Shown: positions 8,349 through 16,846, counted from the stretch's first letter. The stretch is DNA of 64,000 nucleotides from Intrasporangium calvum DSM 43043 (GCF_000184685.1 NC_014830.1:3038001-3102000); one strand, 5' to 3'. Translations and numbers: made by a program. Notes: a model not told the origin generated them from the letters alone.

Positions 8349-8993
8349 CTACGTCCAGGTCCAGCTCTCGAGGATCTCGGCGAAGTCGGCGGCGGCCTGG
8401 GTGGACGCAGTGGTGCCCGAGCTGAGGGTGAGCAGGTAGACGTGACTGTCGTGGTGCACCCCGTAGGAGCGCGCGACGACCTCGACACCCTGTTGGCTGA
8501 AGGAGGTCGTGAAGCCGGTGGCTCGCACCCCGCCGACGGTGACTCCGGGCGCATCCGAGACCGTGCGCCCGAGGTCCGCGAGCTCCTCCCGGCCCGTGGC
8601 CAGCTCGGTCGCGAGCAAGGCGGCGTCGCCCGGCGCGACGTGGATGACGAGGTTGGTGTTGAACCCGGCCGCCTTCTCCGACGACATCAGGACCAGGTCG
8701 ATCCCGGGGACGGCGCCGACGGCGTCGGTGGCCTCCCCCCATCCAGCAGGGGGGAGCACGGAGTAGGTGCCACTGCGCCCGAGCACCGCGTCCGCCGCGT
8801 CGACCGGCACGGACGGTGCGGCTCCCGACGTGCCGGAGGTTGCCGTCGACGGGCTCGCCGGGGGCGCGGGCCGGGAGGTGGCGCCGGGCTGCGGTGCCTC
8901 GCTCGCGCATCCCGTCAGCAGCAGTGCCGCAGCGACGCAGGCGGCCCGGGCCTGCCGGGACCTTCGCGGCGCAGTGAGGCATCGGGGGAGCAT
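8349..8993 (-). CDS. Putative lipoprotein (Mog1/PsbP-like fold candidate), first of a tandem pair
   Basis: A 214-residue exported lipoprotein. The signal MLPRCLTAPRRSRQARAACV ends in the lipobox LLTGC, with Cys29 lipidated. A Pro/Ser/Thr-rich linker (residues 30-60) leads to a domain starting YSVLPPAGWGEATD and ending ADFAEILESWTWT. The tryptophan-rich end and the early Tyr-Ser-Val...Trp motif are shared with the next gene. It begins 26 bp after truA, suggesting a truA-lipoprotein-lipoprotein transcript. Function is unknown; the fold resembles Mog1/PsbP-type domains of actinobacterial lipoproteins, without proof. Confidence 0.75.
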   Translation of the reverse strand: MLPRCLTAPRRSRQARAACVAAALLLTGCASEAPQPGATSRPAPPASPSTATSGTSGAAPSVPVDAADAVLGRSGTYSVLPPAGWGEATDAVGAVPGIDLVLMSSEKAAGFNTNLVIHVAPGDAALLATELATGREELADLGRTVSDAPGVTVGGVRATGFTTSFSQQGVEVVARSYGVHHDSHVYLLTLSSGTTASTQAAADFAEILESWTWT

Positions 8994-9019
8994 GGCCAGA
9001 TCAAACCACAGCGGCCCCG

Positions 9020-9931
9020 TCAGGCAGGGGCGTCCCCCACAGGCGGAGGTTCACGGCGGGCCCGAGCGGTCTCGGCGCGGCTCGCCAGCTCTGAGTCGGG
9101 GGGGTAGGTGACGGCCTCGAGGCTCAGTCCGTGCGCCGGCATCACCCGCACGTCGGCGGCGCGCTGGGTGCGCTGCTGCAGCTCGGCCGGCCAGGAGGTC
9201 GGCCTCCGCCCCTCCCCCACGGCCACCGCCGCACCGACGAGGGAGCGGACCATCGAGTGGCAGAAGGCGTCGGCCCGCACGGTTGCTGCGAGGACTCCAT
9301 CGCCGAGGCGGACCCAGCGGTACTCGAGCAATGTCCGGACCGTCGTCGCGCCCTCCCGGCGTTTGCAGAACGCGGCGAAGTCCCGGAGCCCCACGAGGGG
9401 CCGGGCCGCCTCGTCCATCCGCTCCGCGTCGAGGGGCCGCGGCCACCACACCGTGTCGTGGCGGCGGAGGGGGTCGCGGAGGGCGTCCGCGTCGGCCAGT
9501 CGGTAGAGGTACCGCCGCTCCTGAGCCGAGAAGCGGGCGTCGAAACCCTCCGGTGCGCGGGCCACGCGGTGGACCACGACGTCCGGGTCCAGGAGTCCAC
9601 CGAGGCGGCGCAGGAGCGCCTCCTCGGGCGTCCGGTTCGATCGGCCGGGCAGGGCGGCGAGCGCGGCCGGCTCGACGTCGACATGGACGACCTGCCCGCG
9701 GGCGTGGACGCCGGCATCGGTGCGTCCGGCGACCGTGAGGCTGACCGGCGCGGGGGCGCGCAGGACCGTCGTCACGGCGGTGGCCAGCTCGCCCTCGACG
9801 GTGCGGAGCCCCGGCTGGGCCGCCCACCCGGAGAACGCCGTTCCTTCGTAGGCGAGGTCGAGACGGAGGCGGACCGTCGTCGCAGGGCCATCGTCCCGAA
9901 CCGTCGTCTGGACCGTCGTCTGGACCGTCAT
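9020..9931 (-). CDS. truA: tRNA pseudouridine(38-40) synthase TruA
   Basis: Converts uridines 38-40 of the tRNA anticodon arm to pseudouridine. The 303-residue protein has the catalytic Asp72 in AGRTDAGVHARGQ, the early motif LDLAYEGTAFSGWAAQP and the C-terminal FCHSMVRSLVGAAVAVGEGR. The ATG at 9931 overlaps the stop of the beta-lactamase-like gene by 4 bp (ATGA), which suggests translational coupling. The N-terminus has a short repeat (TVQTTVQTTV) encoded by repeated GTCCAGACGACG. truA follows rplQ in many actinobacteria; here one gene is inserted between them. Confidence 0.96.
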   Translation of the reverse strand: MTVQTTVQTTVRDDGPATTVRLRLDLAYEGTAFSGWAAQPGLRTVEGELATAVTTVLRAPAPVSLTVAGRTDAGVHARGQVVHVDVEPAALAALPGRSNRTPEEALLRRLGGLLDPDVVVHRVARAPEGFDARFSAQERRYLYRLADADALRDPLRRHDTVWWPRPLDAERMDEAARPLVGLRDFAAFCKRREGATTVRTLLEYRWVRLGDGVLAATVRADAFCHSMVRSLVGAAVAVGEGRRPTSWPAELQQRTQRAADVRVMPAHGLSLEAVTYPPDSELASRAETARARREPPPVGDAPA

Positions 9932-10932
9932 CGCAGTGGTGTCTCGAGGGCTGCGAAGACCGCCCTGCCGATCCGGCTGGCCCGGGCGATCCCACTGTCC
10001 TGGTCCGGCTGAGCTCGCTGCAAGAGGGCCATCGCGTAGTCGCGCCCGGCCCCGCGGACGTCGCCGACGCTGTTGATCACCCACGGGTCGTCGACGCGCA
10101 TCCAGCCGTTCTTGACGTGGACGTCCACCGTGGCCGTTCGGACCGTGCCGACGCCCCAGCGCTGGCCGTCAATGACCTGGGCCATGAGGTCGAGCAGCGC
10201 GGCGTCGTCGTCGGGATGGGTCACGGGGTTGCCTGCGCGCAGCTGCTCCATGAAGCGGACCAGGTCGTTCGGGGTGGTCAAGGTGAGGCCCCAGTGGTCG
10301 GCGGGCCTGGCCCGGGCGGTCGCTGCGAGGCCGAGCTGGGCAGCGAGGTCGGCGATCGCCGCGTGTCCGCCGATCCAGGCGTAGAGGGCGTCGGCGGAGG
10401 CGTTGTCACTGCGGGTGATGGCCATGCGCGCCTGCTCCCGCCGCGCCGTCGTCAGGGTGCTGTCGGAGGCCCGGGCCTTGCGCAGGGCGGCGGCCACGAT
10501 GAAGACCTTCGAGACGCTGCCCTTCGGGGCCAAGGCGTCGCCGCGGTAGTGCCACCACGCCCCCGTGCGTCGGTCCAGGACGCTGACCCCGATGACCGGG
10601 GAGCGGCCGCCGAGGACCTCGAGGACAGCCTTGGACAGGGCGGCGCGGCTGGGCGTGTCGGCGCGTGCCGAGGCGGCCGGGACGGCGCTGCGGGCGAGCA
10701 CGCCCGCGATGTCGAAGGCGCGCCGCGCCGCCGTCCCGATCCCCCCGGACAGGGCCTCGCCGACGCTGCCGGACCCCAGCGCCAGGACCGCCGTGGGAAG
10801 CAGGAGGAGGGCGCCGCGGCGCGTCACCGACCGGTCGGGCCCCAGCGGCACGGCCGGGCGGGGGCACGGGACGCCCCGCCTGGGGGATCGCCTGGGGGAT
10901 CGCCTGGGGGATCGCCTGGGGATCAGCTGCAC
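9928..10932 (-). CDS. Class A beta-lactamase-related serine hydrolase
   Basis: Exported serine hydrolase with the three active-site motifs of class A beta-lactamases and related DD-peptidases: Ser-Val-Ser-Lys in KGSVSKVFIV (SxxK), Ser-Asp-Asn in ITRSDNASADALY, and HVKNGW in place of KTG. The Lys-Asn-Gly instead of Lys-Thr/Ser-Gly and the lack of an obvious ExxxN motif make true lactamase activity uncertain. The N-terminus has RSVTRRGALLLLPTAVLALG, a possible Tat signal. It is preceded by an Arg-Arg-Ser-Pro repeat encoded by a 12-bp tandem repeat. The start is uncertain: I use the GTG at 10932, with another GTG six codons upstream. It overlaps truA by 4 bp. Confidence 0.8.
   Translation of the reverse strand: MQLIPRRSPRRSPRRSPRRGVPCPRPAVPLGPDRSVTRRGALLLLPTAVLALGSGSVGEALSGGIGTAARRAFDIAGVLARSAVPAASARADTPSRAALSKAVLEVLGGRSPVIGVSVLDRRTGAWWHYRGDALAPKGSVSKVFIVAAALRKARASDSTLTTARREQARMAITRSDNASADALYAWIGGHAAIADLAAQLGLAATARARPADHWGLTLTTPNDLVRFMEQLRAGNPVTHPDDDAALLDLMAQVIDGQRWGVGTVRTATVDVHVKNGWMRVDDPWVINSVGDVRGAGRDYAMALLQRAQPDQDSGIARASRIGRAVFAALETPLR
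10878..10925. repeat. 12-bp minisatellite at the start of the beta-lactamase-like gene
   Basis: Four units of GCCTGGGGGATC, the last one degenerate. On the minus strand they read in frame as Arg-Arg-Ser-Pro. They lie directly beside the proposed start codon, so copy number changes would lengthen the N-terminus without a frameshift. Confidence 0.85.
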
Positions 10933-11048
10933 GCCGTCATTGTGTCGCACTGACCCGCCTGGCTGATCAGTGCGGCAGCCGCGGGCGGGCGCGCAGAAAG
11001 GAGTGGCGCACCAGGCAGAGGCGCGGCGCGCAGGGGCGGCGCAAACGA

Positions 11049-11117
11049 ACATCGAGTGTGCACTTGTGCCCGCACCGCCTCGGGAGGCAGGTGGAGCAGC
11101 ACGTGCACACTCGATGT
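11049..11117. terminator. 15-bp inverted repeat after rplQ
   Basis: ACATCGAGTGTGCAC at 11049-11063 pairs perfectly with GTGCACACTCGATGT at 11103-11117, with a 39-nt loop. It starts 38 bp after the rplQ stop, where the alpha operon should end. The arm belongs to a repeat family also seen near 48.5 and 61.5 kb. Confidence 0.6.
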
Positions 11118-11155
11118 CAACGGCTGACTTGGGTCAGCCAGGGTTCAGCACGAGC

Positions 11156-11947
11156 TCACTTGGAGCCGGAGCCGGCCTTCTTGAAGCCGGCGGCCTCGGC
11201 GTCCTCCGCCGACTTGAACCAGAACTCCGCGATGGTCGCGTCGTACCACTGGCCGTCCGGCTCGTGGTACAGACCCGAGTCGGCGTTGCCCTTGACGGTG
11301 TAGCCCTCGGGGGCGGAACCGTCCTCGTTGGCCGGGGCGGCGCCGGCGGGCAGGTCGACGGCCGGGGCGTCAGCCTCGGCGTCGACCACCGCGGCAGCCT
11401 CGGTCGCGGGACCGTCGGTCGCCTCGACCTCGGGGGCGGCCTCGGTCAGCGTGAGGTCCTCGGCCTGGTCGGACTTCGCAGCGTCCTCGGCGGCCTTCGT
11501 CGCAGCGGCGGCCTTCTTGGACTCGCTCTGCTTGGCGGCGCGCTTGGTCGCAGCCTCGGCTTCCTTGACCGTCGCCTTCTTGGCCGACAGCGGCTCGCGG
11601 ACGAGCTCGACGACGACCATGGGGGCGTTGTCACCCTTGCGGGCGCCGATCTTGGTGATCCTGGTGTAGCCGCCCGCGCGCTGCGCCATGTCCGGGGCGA
11701 TCTCGGCGAAGAGGCGGTGGACGACGCCCTTGTCACGGACGACCGTGAGGACGCGCCGACGCGCGGAGAGGTCACCGCGCTTGGCGAACGTGATGAGCCG
11801 CTCGGCAAGCGGGCGAAGGCGCTTCGCCTTGGCCTCGGTCGTCGTGATGCGGTCGTGCTCGAAGAGCGACGTCGCGAGGTTGGCGAGGATCAGCCGCTCG
11901 TGAGCGGGACCGCCACCGACGCGGGGACCCTTGGTGGGGGTGGGCAT
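11156..11947 (-). CDS. rplQ: 50S ribosomal protein L17 with C-terminal sunset-like domain
   Basis: L17 of the large subunit, near the exit tunnel. Residues 1-120 are a typical L17 ([59 protein letters not shown]). Bacterial L17 is usually about 120-130 residues, but this protein has 263. A Lys/Ala/Glu-rich linker (130-205) leads to a C-terminal module of about 45 residues containing [19 protein letters not shown] and [14 protein letters not shown]. That pattern matches the small sunset domain of actinobacterial proteins. It is the last gene of infA-rpmJ-rpsM-rpsK-rpsD-rpoA-rplQ. Confidence 0.95.
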   Translation of the reverse strand: MPTPTKGPRVGGGPAHERLILANLATSLFEHDRITTTEAKAKRLRPLAERLITFAKRGDLSARRRVLTVVRDKGVVHRLFAEIAPDMAQRAGGYTRITKIGARKGDNAPMVVVELVREPLSAKKATVKEAEAATKRAAKQSESKKAAAATKAAEDAAKSDQAEDLTLTEAAPEVEATDGPATEAAAVVDAEADAPAVDLPAGAAPANEDGSAPEGYTVKGNADSGLYHEPDGQWYDATIAEFWFKSAEDAEAAGFKKAGSGSK

Positions 11948-12015
11948 TGTGTTCTCCTAGAAGGGGATCTGACCAAGCCGCTCGGGACTCCCCGGCAGCG
12001 AGGTCAAGCGGTTGG

Positions 12016-13041
12016 TCAGAGCTGCTCGTCCTCGACGAAGGACTCGTCGTCGTTGTAGTCCTCGTCGCCGTAGTTGTCCACGAGGGCCGACGGGTCGAAC
12101 CCGGGGGGGCTGTCCTTGAGGGCCAGACCCATGCCGACGAGCTTGGCCTTGACCTCGTCGATCGACTTCGCACCGAAGTTGCGGATGTCGAGCAGGTCGG
12201 CCTCGCTGCGGCCCACGAGCTCACCCACGGTGTGGATTCCCTCGCGCTTGAGGCAGTTGTAGGAACGAACCGTCAGGTCGAGGTCCTCGATCGGCAGCGC
12301 GAGGTCCGCAGCCAGCGCGGCGTCGGTCGGCGACGGGCCCATGTCGATGCCCTCGGCCTCGACGTTGAGCTCGCGCGCCAGGCCGAAGAGCTCGACGAGC
12401 GTCTTGCCGGAGGAGGCCATCGCGTCGCGCGGGGTCATCGAGTTCTTCGTCTCGACGTCGACGATGAGCTTGTCGAAGTCGGTGCGCTGCTCGACACGGG
12501 TCGCCTCGACCTTGTAGGTCACCGCGAGGACCGGCGAGTAGATCGAGTCGACCGGGATGCGGCCGATCTCCTGGTCGCCGGACTTGTTCTGCTGCGCCGA
12601 GACGTAGCCGCGGCCGCGCTCGACGGTCAGCTCCATCTCGAGCTTGCCCTTGTCGTTCAGGGTGGCGATCGCCAGGTCGGGGTTGTGCACCTCGACGCCT
12701 GCAGGCGGGGTGATGTCACCAGCGGTGACGACGCCGGGGCCCTGCTTGCGCAGGTACATGACGACCGGCTCGTCGTGCTCCGAGGAGACGACGAGGCCCT
12801 TGATGTTGAGGATCATCTCGGTGACGTCCTCCTTGACACCCGGCACGGTCGTGAACTCGTGGAGCACGCCGTCGATGCGGATGGACGTGACCGCGGCACC
12901 GGGGATGCTCGAGAGCAGGGTGCGACGGAGGCTGTTGCCGAGCGTGTAGCCGAAGCCGGGCTCGAGCGGCTCGATGGTGAAGCGGCTGCGGTTGTCCGCG
13001 ACGACTTCCTCGGAGAGCACGGGACGCTGTGCGATGAGCAC
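12016..13041 (-). CDS. rpoA: DNA-directed RNA polymerase alpha subunit
   Basis: Alpha subunit (341 residues), the assembly platform for beta and beta' and the contact for activators. I choose the GTG at 13041, which gives [20 protein letters not shown] with AAGGAAA upstream, rather than an upstream in-frame codon. The N-terminal dimerisation domain has [20 protein letters not shown]. The C-terminal domain has [21 protein letters not shown] followed by a helix-hairpin-helix ([12 protein letters not shown]), the DNA- and activator-binding part. The tail ends in an acidic run ([16 protein letters not shown]). It lies between rpsD and rplQ in the standard alpha operon order. The rpsD-rpoA gap of 196 bp contains one of the three ribosomal-operon hairpin elements. 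Confidence 0.98.
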   Translation of the reverse strand: MLIAQRPVLSEEVVADNRSRFTIEPLEPGFGYTLGNSLRRTLLSSIPGAAVTSIRIDGVLHEFTTVPGVKEDVTEMILNIKGLVVSSEHDEPVVMYLRKQGPGVVTAGDITPPAGVEVHNPDLAIATLNDKGKLEMELTVERGRGYVSAQQNKSGDQEIGRIPVDSIYSPVLAVTYKVEATRVEQRTDFDKLIVDVETKNSMTPRDAMASSGKTLVELFGLARELNVEAEGIDMGPSPTDAALAADLALPIEDLDLTVRSYNCLKREGIHTVGELVGRSEADLLDIRNFGAKSIDEVKAKLVGMGLALKDSPPGFDPSALVDNYGDEDYNDDESFVEDEQL

Positions 13042-13194
13042 TTTGTGTTTCCTTCCCACGGGCGACCGCCATATGACGCCTCGTGACGTCCGGGACGAGT
13101 CCCGGATGTGAGGCCCATCTCTGTCTGTGGGCCTCACTGGCCCGAGGGGCCCGCGCAGCGGCGGGGGAGCAGCCGCGCGGGTCCTTCGGGGGTT

Positions 13195-13233
13195 CTCGGG
13201 GGCGCAGGCCCGCTGGGGCCGTGCGCTCCCGAG
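13195..13233 (-). ncRNA. Conserved hairpin element directly after rpsD
   Basis: CTCGGGGGCGC at 13195-13205 pairs, with one mismatch, with GCGCTCCCGAG at 13223-13233. An inner GGCCC/GGGCC pair lies in the loop. The element starts 5 nt after the rpsD stop and is followed in the RNA by a conserved tail with CCCCCGAAGGACCCGCG. It is homologous to the elements at 25.85 and 27.6 kb. Confidence 0.65.
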
Positions 13234-13237
13234 GGGG

Positions 13238-13846
13238 TCAGTTCTTGGAGTAGAGCTCGACGATCAGCTGCTCGGTGAGCTGCGAGTCGATCTGCGCGCG
13301 CACCGGGAGCTGGTGGATGAGGATCTGCAGCGAGCCGGGCACGACGTGCATCCAGGCCGGCGGGGTGCGATCCCCGAACGTCTGGCGAGCCAGCTCGAAC
13401 GGGAAGGTCTCGACGGACTGCTTGCGAACCGTGACCACGTCGAACTGCTCGACGCGGTACGAGGGGACGTCGACGCGAACGCCGTTGACCTCGAAGTGAC
13501 CGTGCGTGACGAGCTGACGAGCGTGCCGACGCGTGCGAGCCAGGCCCGCACGGTAGACGACGTTGTCGAGCCGGGACTCGAGGATCTGGAGCAGGTTCTC
13601 GCCGGTCTTGCCGGGGCGGCGGGCCGCCTCCTTGTAGTACCGGACGAACTGCTTCTCCATGACGCCGTAGGCGAAGCGGGCGCGCTGCTTCTCCTGGAGC
13701 TGGGTGAGGTACTCCTTCTCCTGGATCCGGCGACGGCCGTGCTGGCCGGGCGGGAAGGGACGGAGCTCGAAGTTCTTGTCGCCGCCGACGAGGTCCATCT
13801 TGAGGCGGCGGGACTTCTTGGTGATCGGGCCGGTGTAACGAGCCAT
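13238..13846 (-). CDS. rpsD: 30S ribosomal protein S4 (zinc-free form)
   Basis: S4 (202 residues) binds 16S rRNA early in small-subunit assembly. The N-terminus [20 protein letters not shown] lacks the four-Cys zinc knuckle of the other S4 type, so this is the C-minus form. The S4 RNA-binding domain is at about residues 93-155 ([38 protein letters not shown]). It follows rpsK in the alpha operon. Its stop is followed within 5 nt by a structured element. Confidence 0.97.
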   Translation of the reverse strand: MARYTGPITKKSRRLKMDLVGGDKNFELRPFPPGQHGRRRIQEKEYLTQLQEKQRARFAYGVMEKQFVRYYKEAARRPGKTGENLLQILESRLDNVVYRAGLARTRRHARQLVTHGHFEVNGVRVDVPSYRVEQFDVVTVRKQSVETFPFELARQTFGDRTPPAWMHVVPGSLQILIHQLPVRAQIDSQLTEQLIVELYSKN

Positions 13847-13879
13847 GTTTCTTAGTTCTCTCTCTCGCTCAGGCCGGGA

Positions 13880-14275
13880 TCAGACGCGACGGCGCTTGGG
13901 CGGGCGGACACCGTTGTGCGGCGTGGGGGTGACGTCGCTGATCGCGCCGACCTCGAGCCCAGCAGCGGTGAGGGAACGGATCGCCGTCTCTCGGCCCGAA
14001 CCCGGACCCTTGACGAAGACGTCGACCTTGCGCATGCCGTGCTCCATCGCGCGACGGGCAGCGGCCTCGGCGGCCATCTGCGCGGCGTACGGAGTCGACT
14101 TGCGGGAGCCCTTGAAGCCGACCTGGCCGGCAGAGGCCCAGGCGATCACGGCGCCCGTGGGGTCCGTGATCGAGATGATCGTGTTGTTGAACGTGCTCTT
14201 GATGTGAGCGTGCCCGTGGGCGACGTTCTTCTTTTCCTTGCGACGAACCTTCGTCACACGAGCCTTGGGAGGCAT
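13880..14275 (-). CDS. rpsK: 30S ribosomal protein S11
   Basis: S11 (131 residues) sits on the platform of the small subunit near the mRNA exit and E site. The N-terminal Lys/Arg-rich tail leads to [19 protein letters not shown], and the C-terminus has the family signature [19 protein letters not shown]. The length is normal. It starts 58 bp after rpsM and ends 33 bp before rpsD, so it is co-transcribed with both. Confidence 0.98.
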   Translation of the reverse strand: MPPKARVTKVRRKEKKNVAHGHAHIKSTFNNTIISITDPTGAVIAWASAGQVGFKGSRKSTPYAAQMAAEAAARRAMEHGMRKVDVFVKGPGSGRETAIRSLTAAGLEVGAISDVTPTPHNGVRPPKRRRV

Positions 14276-14333
14276 GTTTCTCCTACGTCAGAACTTGAAG
14301 TCGATGAGGACCCGACCGGCGAACCGATCAGGG

Positions 14334-14708
14334 TCACTTGGCCTTCTTCTTGCCGGCCACGGTGCGCTTCGGGCCCTTGCGGGTGCGCGCATTGGTCTTC
14401 GTGCGCTGACCGCGCACGGGCAGACCGCGACGGTGACGAAGGCCTTCGTAGGAGCCGATCTCGACCTTGCGGCGGATGTCGGACTGAACCTCACGGCGCA
14501 GGTCACCCTCGAGGCGGTAGTTGCCCTCGAGGAAGTCACGAAGCGCAACGAGCTCGGCGTCGCCGAGGTCCTTGACGCGGGTGTCGGGGCTGACGCCGGT
14601 GGCTGCCAGCGCCTCCTTGCTACGGGTGCGACCCACACCGAAGATGTAGGTCAACGCGACCTCGACGCGCTTGTCGCGCGGAAGGTCAACTCCAACAAGA
14701 CGAGCCAT
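14334..14708 (-). CDS. rpsM: 30S ribosomal protein S13
   Basis: S13 (124 residues) is on the head of the small subunit, contacting the P-site tRNA and the central protuberance of 50[21 protein letters not shown] and [20 protein letters not shown] give the family N-terminus and helix-turn-helix. The C-terminal [19 protein letters not shown] is the conserved tRNA-contacting tail. It starts 221 bp after rpmJ; that gap holds two small hairpins. Confidence 0.98.
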   Translation of the reverse strand: MARLVGVDLPRDKRVEVALTYIFGVGRTRSKEALAATGVSPDTRVKDLGDAELVALRDFLEGNYRLEGDLRREVQSDIRRKVEIGSYEGLRHRRGLPVRGQRTKTNARTRKGPKRTVAGKKKAK

Positions 14709-14773
14709 GTTGGTGAATCTCCTGATTTCTGTTTTCGCGGAGGTCTGGTGCAGTCACCGGTCCGGTTTCGTGT

Positions 14774-14821
14774 CCGCCCTTCAGAACGGGCGGGCTCCGG
14801 TCCCCGGCCTCCGAGCCGGGG
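14774..14821 (-). other. Two adjacent hairpins between rpmJ and rpsM
   Basis: CCGCCC/GGGCGG at 14774-14793 and CCCCGGC/GCCGGGG at 14802-14821 form two short stems in the 221-bp rpmJ-rpsM gap. They may be a processing site, an attenuator or a leader for rpsM. No sequence match to the three other ribosomal-operon elements is obvious. Confidence 0.4.
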
Positions 14822-14929
14822 GTGACGTCCTGCGCCGACGCGACGGTCGGTCATCAGGGGCCGGGTGCTGCTGTTACTTCGTGTGCGTGCGGTCGAAGCT
14901 CGACGACACTGCAGGGTGTGGGTCTCTGC

Positions 14930-15043
14930 TCAGCCCTGGCGCTGCTTGTGGCGCAGGTTGTCGCAGATCACCATGACGCGCCCGTTGCGGCGAATCACCT
15001 TGCACTTGTCGCAGATCTTCTTGACGCTCGGCTGAACCTTCAT
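14930..15043 (-). CDS. rpmJ: 50S ribosomal protein L36 (zinc-binding form)
   Basis: L36 is 37 residues: [20 protein letters not shown], then [17 protein letters not shown]. The Cys-x2-Cys, Cys and His ligands show the zinc-binding form. It stabilises 23S rRNA in the large subunit. It lies between infA and rpsM, as in most bacteria, 123 bp after infA. Confidence 0.97.
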   Translation of the reverse strand: MKVQPSVKKICDKCKVIRRNGRVMVICDNLRHKQRQG

Positions 15044-15166
15044 CTGCCTGCTGTCTTCAGATCACGCGCCTGTCGCCGCCGACCCATGGCGGGCCGGCAC
15101 CGTCAGGCGCTGTTCGGTAATCGGGAGTTGGTTGCTTCGTGCGCGTGCCCTCGCGGGCCCGTGCGC

Positions 15167-15388
15167 TCAGCGGTAACGGAAGACGATCCGACCGCGGGTC
15201 AGGTCATAGGGCGAGAGCTCCACCACGACCCGGTCCTCGGGGAGGATCCGGATGTAGTGCTGGCGCATCTTGCCCGAGATGTGTGCGAGCACCTTGTGAC
15301 CGTTGCTCAGCTCGACCCGGAACATCGCGTTCGGGAGAGCCTCGACGATCGTGCCCTCGATCTCGATGACACCGTCCTTCTTGGCCAT
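15167..15388 (-). CDS. infA: Translation initiation factor IF-1
   Basis: IF-1 (73 residues) binds the A site of the 30S subunit and helps start-codon selection. [20 protein letters not shown] and [20 protein letters not shown] are the conserved S1-like OB fold. The ATG is preceded by GGAGG. It is the first gene of infA-rpmJ-rpsM-rpsK-rpsD-rpoA-rplQ; a candidate promoter lies about 90 bp upstream. Confidence 0.98.
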   Translation of the reverse strand: MAKKDGVIEIEGTIVEALPNAMFRVELSNGHKVLAHISGKMRQHYIRILPEDRVVVELSPYDLTRGRIVFRYR

Positions 15389-15473
15389 ATCCTCCGTCAA
15401 TCTGTTGGCGACCGTCCCTGGCTGGGTCGGCACATGAATGAATGGCGTGCAGGCGCACGACACCCAAGGATCA

Positions 15474-15503
15474 AGATTACGCCACTGGGGCGCAGACCGG
15501 AAA
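15474..15503 (-). promoter_or_regulatory. Candidate promoter of the infA-alpha operon
   Basis: On the minus strand: -35 box TTTCCG, 18-bp spacer, -10 box TAATCT, placing transcription start about 80 bp upstream of infA. The -10 is good for an actinobacterial SigA promoter; the -35 is weak. Confidence 0.4.
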
Positions 15504-15747
15504 TCGGCCGCACCCCTCTCCCACACGCCTGACCGGCCGACACACGGCGGGGTCCGCACACGGCGTGTCGGCCGAGCTCACTGTCCTCCCCGAGGAGGAT
15601 CCCGGATGCCGCTGGGCTCGGCGCGTGGGAGGCGTCCGCGGACGTCCACGTCCACCTGCCGCGGGTCGGGGTCGAGGAGCGGTTGCATGCTCGCAGCCCC
15701 CAGAGCAGCGACCTACCGTGCGTGGTCGAGGCACGGTGACCGAGGAG
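15504..15747. other. Intergenic region upstream of infA
   Basis: The gene-free stretch between infA and the DUF1801-like gene spans 15389-15747. The part nearer infA holds the candidate promoter. This part contains a one-base variant of the GTATGCCGCTG repeat at 15604-15614 and no credible open reading frame on either strand. Confidence 0.6.
15604..15614 (+). repeat. GTATGCCGCTG repeat, variant copy
   Basis: GGATGCCGCTG followed by GGCTCG, one base different from the consensus core, with the usual flank. Intergenic, upstream of infA. Confidence 0.6.
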
Positions 15748-16101
15748 CTACCTGCGACCCTCGATCTCGTCGGCGCGCAGTCGGACGAGGCGCGCGACCA
15801 CGGCGTCCGGCACGGGCCGGTCCTCGGTGAAGCGGATCGTGCCCTTGGACAACGAGAACCCGTCCAGGTCACCGGCCACCGCGTCGACGACGGCGCTGCT
15901 GAACGGGAACACCGACAGGTGCTTCGCGGCCCAGACGACCGCCACGAGCGGCTTGCCGCGGTGCCGCAGGGCCGGCATCCCGTAGCCCATCCCCTCCTCC
16001 GCGTCCGGGACGACCTGTCGGGCGAGGTCGATGACCCGGGTCAGTGCGGCGCGGCGGCCGGCATCGTCGATCGCAGCCAGGTAGTCGGTGACGGTGCCCA
16101 T
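15748..16101 (-). CDS. DUF1801/YdhG-like small protein
   Basis: A 117-residue protein. MGTVTDYLAAIDDAGRRAAL, then VPDAEEGMGYGMPALRHRGK, VWAAKHLSVFPFSS and KGTIRFTEDRPVPD match the DUF1801 (YdhG/Fra-like) family. Members are small alpha/beta proteins sometimes called iron chaperones, without a firm biochemical role. The ATG at 16101 is shared with a divergent gene whose GTG lies 17 bp away on the other strand. Function cannot be stated. Confidence 0.75.
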   Translation of the reverse strand: MGTVTDYLAAIDDAGRRAALTRVIDLARQVVPDAEEGMGYGMPALRHRGKPLVAVVWAAKHLSVFPFSSAVVDAVAGDLDGFSLSKGTIRFTEDRPVPDAVVARLVRLRADEIEGRR

Positions 16102-16117
16102 GGGCCATGATCTCAGC

Positions 16118-16777
16118 GTGACTGACCAAGCGACAGTGCCAGCCGGCCCGGAGACCATCGAGGACTATGACGCCAGGATCCGCGCGGCGGCCGACGGGGA
16201 GGGCCGGCTCCCGGTCGCCGTCGAGGAGATGCCCGGGTGGGACATCTACCCCTACGAGATCGACAGCCTCCGGCTCAAGCCGCTCCAGCCCCTGGCCGAC
16301 GTGGAGCCGGCCCGACGCGGCGAGGACGCGTCCGACTGCTGGTGTGCGCAGGCCGTCCTCGAGGACGACGGCCAGCTCGTCTGGAGCAACGACCGGTGGC
16401 GCGTTCGGATCCCCGGGTCGACCGGACTGCCGATCGCGCTGATCCTCAGCCCGCTGGAGCACCACGACGTGCCGAGCCTGCCCACCGAGCTGGCCGCCGA
16501 GATGGGCCAGCTCGTCGTGGCCCTCGGCGAGGCGATCGAGCGGCTCCCCTCCGTCGGTCGGTTCCACGTCGCCAAGTGGGGTGACGGCGGCGCCCACGCG
16601 CACCTGTTCTTCATGGGGCGCCCGGCCCGGATGCTCCAGTTCCGCGGTTCGCCGCTCATCGACTGGGAGGAGAACCTCCCGCGCGTCCCGCTCACCGTCC
16701 TCCAGCGCAACGCCCGTGCCGTCGCGGACCGCCTCGTCGTCCACGTGGGCGGCCAGGCGGGCTCGCTCGGCCGGTAG
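16118..16777 (+). CDS. Hypothetical protein with HIT-like motif
   Basis: A 219-residue protein on the plus strand. The start is uncertain: I use the GTG at 16118, with an in-frame ATG at 16100 as an alternative. Near residue 155 it has WGDGGAHAHLFFMGRPA, which resembles the His-x-His of HIT/GalT-type nucleotidyl transferases and hydrolases. The rest (CWCAQAVLEDDGQLVWSNDR, LILSPLEHHDV) is also compatible with a HIT-superfamily core. It has no signal or membrane segment. It converges on the MFS gene, with a perfect 34-bp palindrome between the two stops. Treat the HIT assignment as tentative. Confidence 0.6.
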   Translation: MTDQATVPAGPETIEDYDARIRAAADGEGRLPVAVEEMPGWDIYPYEIDSLRLKPLQPLADVEPARRGEDASDCWCAQAVLEDDGQLVWSNDRWRVRIPGSTGLPIALILSPLEHHDVPSLPTELAAEMGQLVVALGEAIERLPSVGRFHVAKWGDGGAHAHLFFMGRPARMLQFRGSPLIDWEENLPRVPLTVLQRNARAVADRLVVHVGGQAGSLGR

Positions 16778-16790
16778 GAGCTCGACCGGG

Positions 16791-16824
16791 CCGTATGCCG
16801 CTGAGCCGGCTCAGCGGCATACGG
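16791..16824. terminator. Perfect 34-bp palindrome (paired GTATGCCGCTG repeats)
   Basis: CCGTATGCCGCTGAGC at 16791-16806, CG, then the exact reverse complement at 16809-16824. It lies 14 bp after the HIT-like gene's stop and 23 bp from the MFS gene's stop, in convergent orientation. It is most simply a bidirectional terminator built from two copies of the repeat. Confidence 0.8.
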
Positions 16825-16846
16825 AACCTTCGGGGTGGGCCGGCCC

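Noticed and set aside
7732-8982. One long minus-strand frame joining both lipoprotein genes
   Set aside because: The upstream part lies out of frame with the first lipoprotein; the real start of the second gene is the ATG at 8346 with a lipobox.
10878-10925. CRISPR-like repeats
   Set aside because: Units are contiguous 12-bp repeats without spacers; the same holds for the other minisatellites. No cas genes are present.
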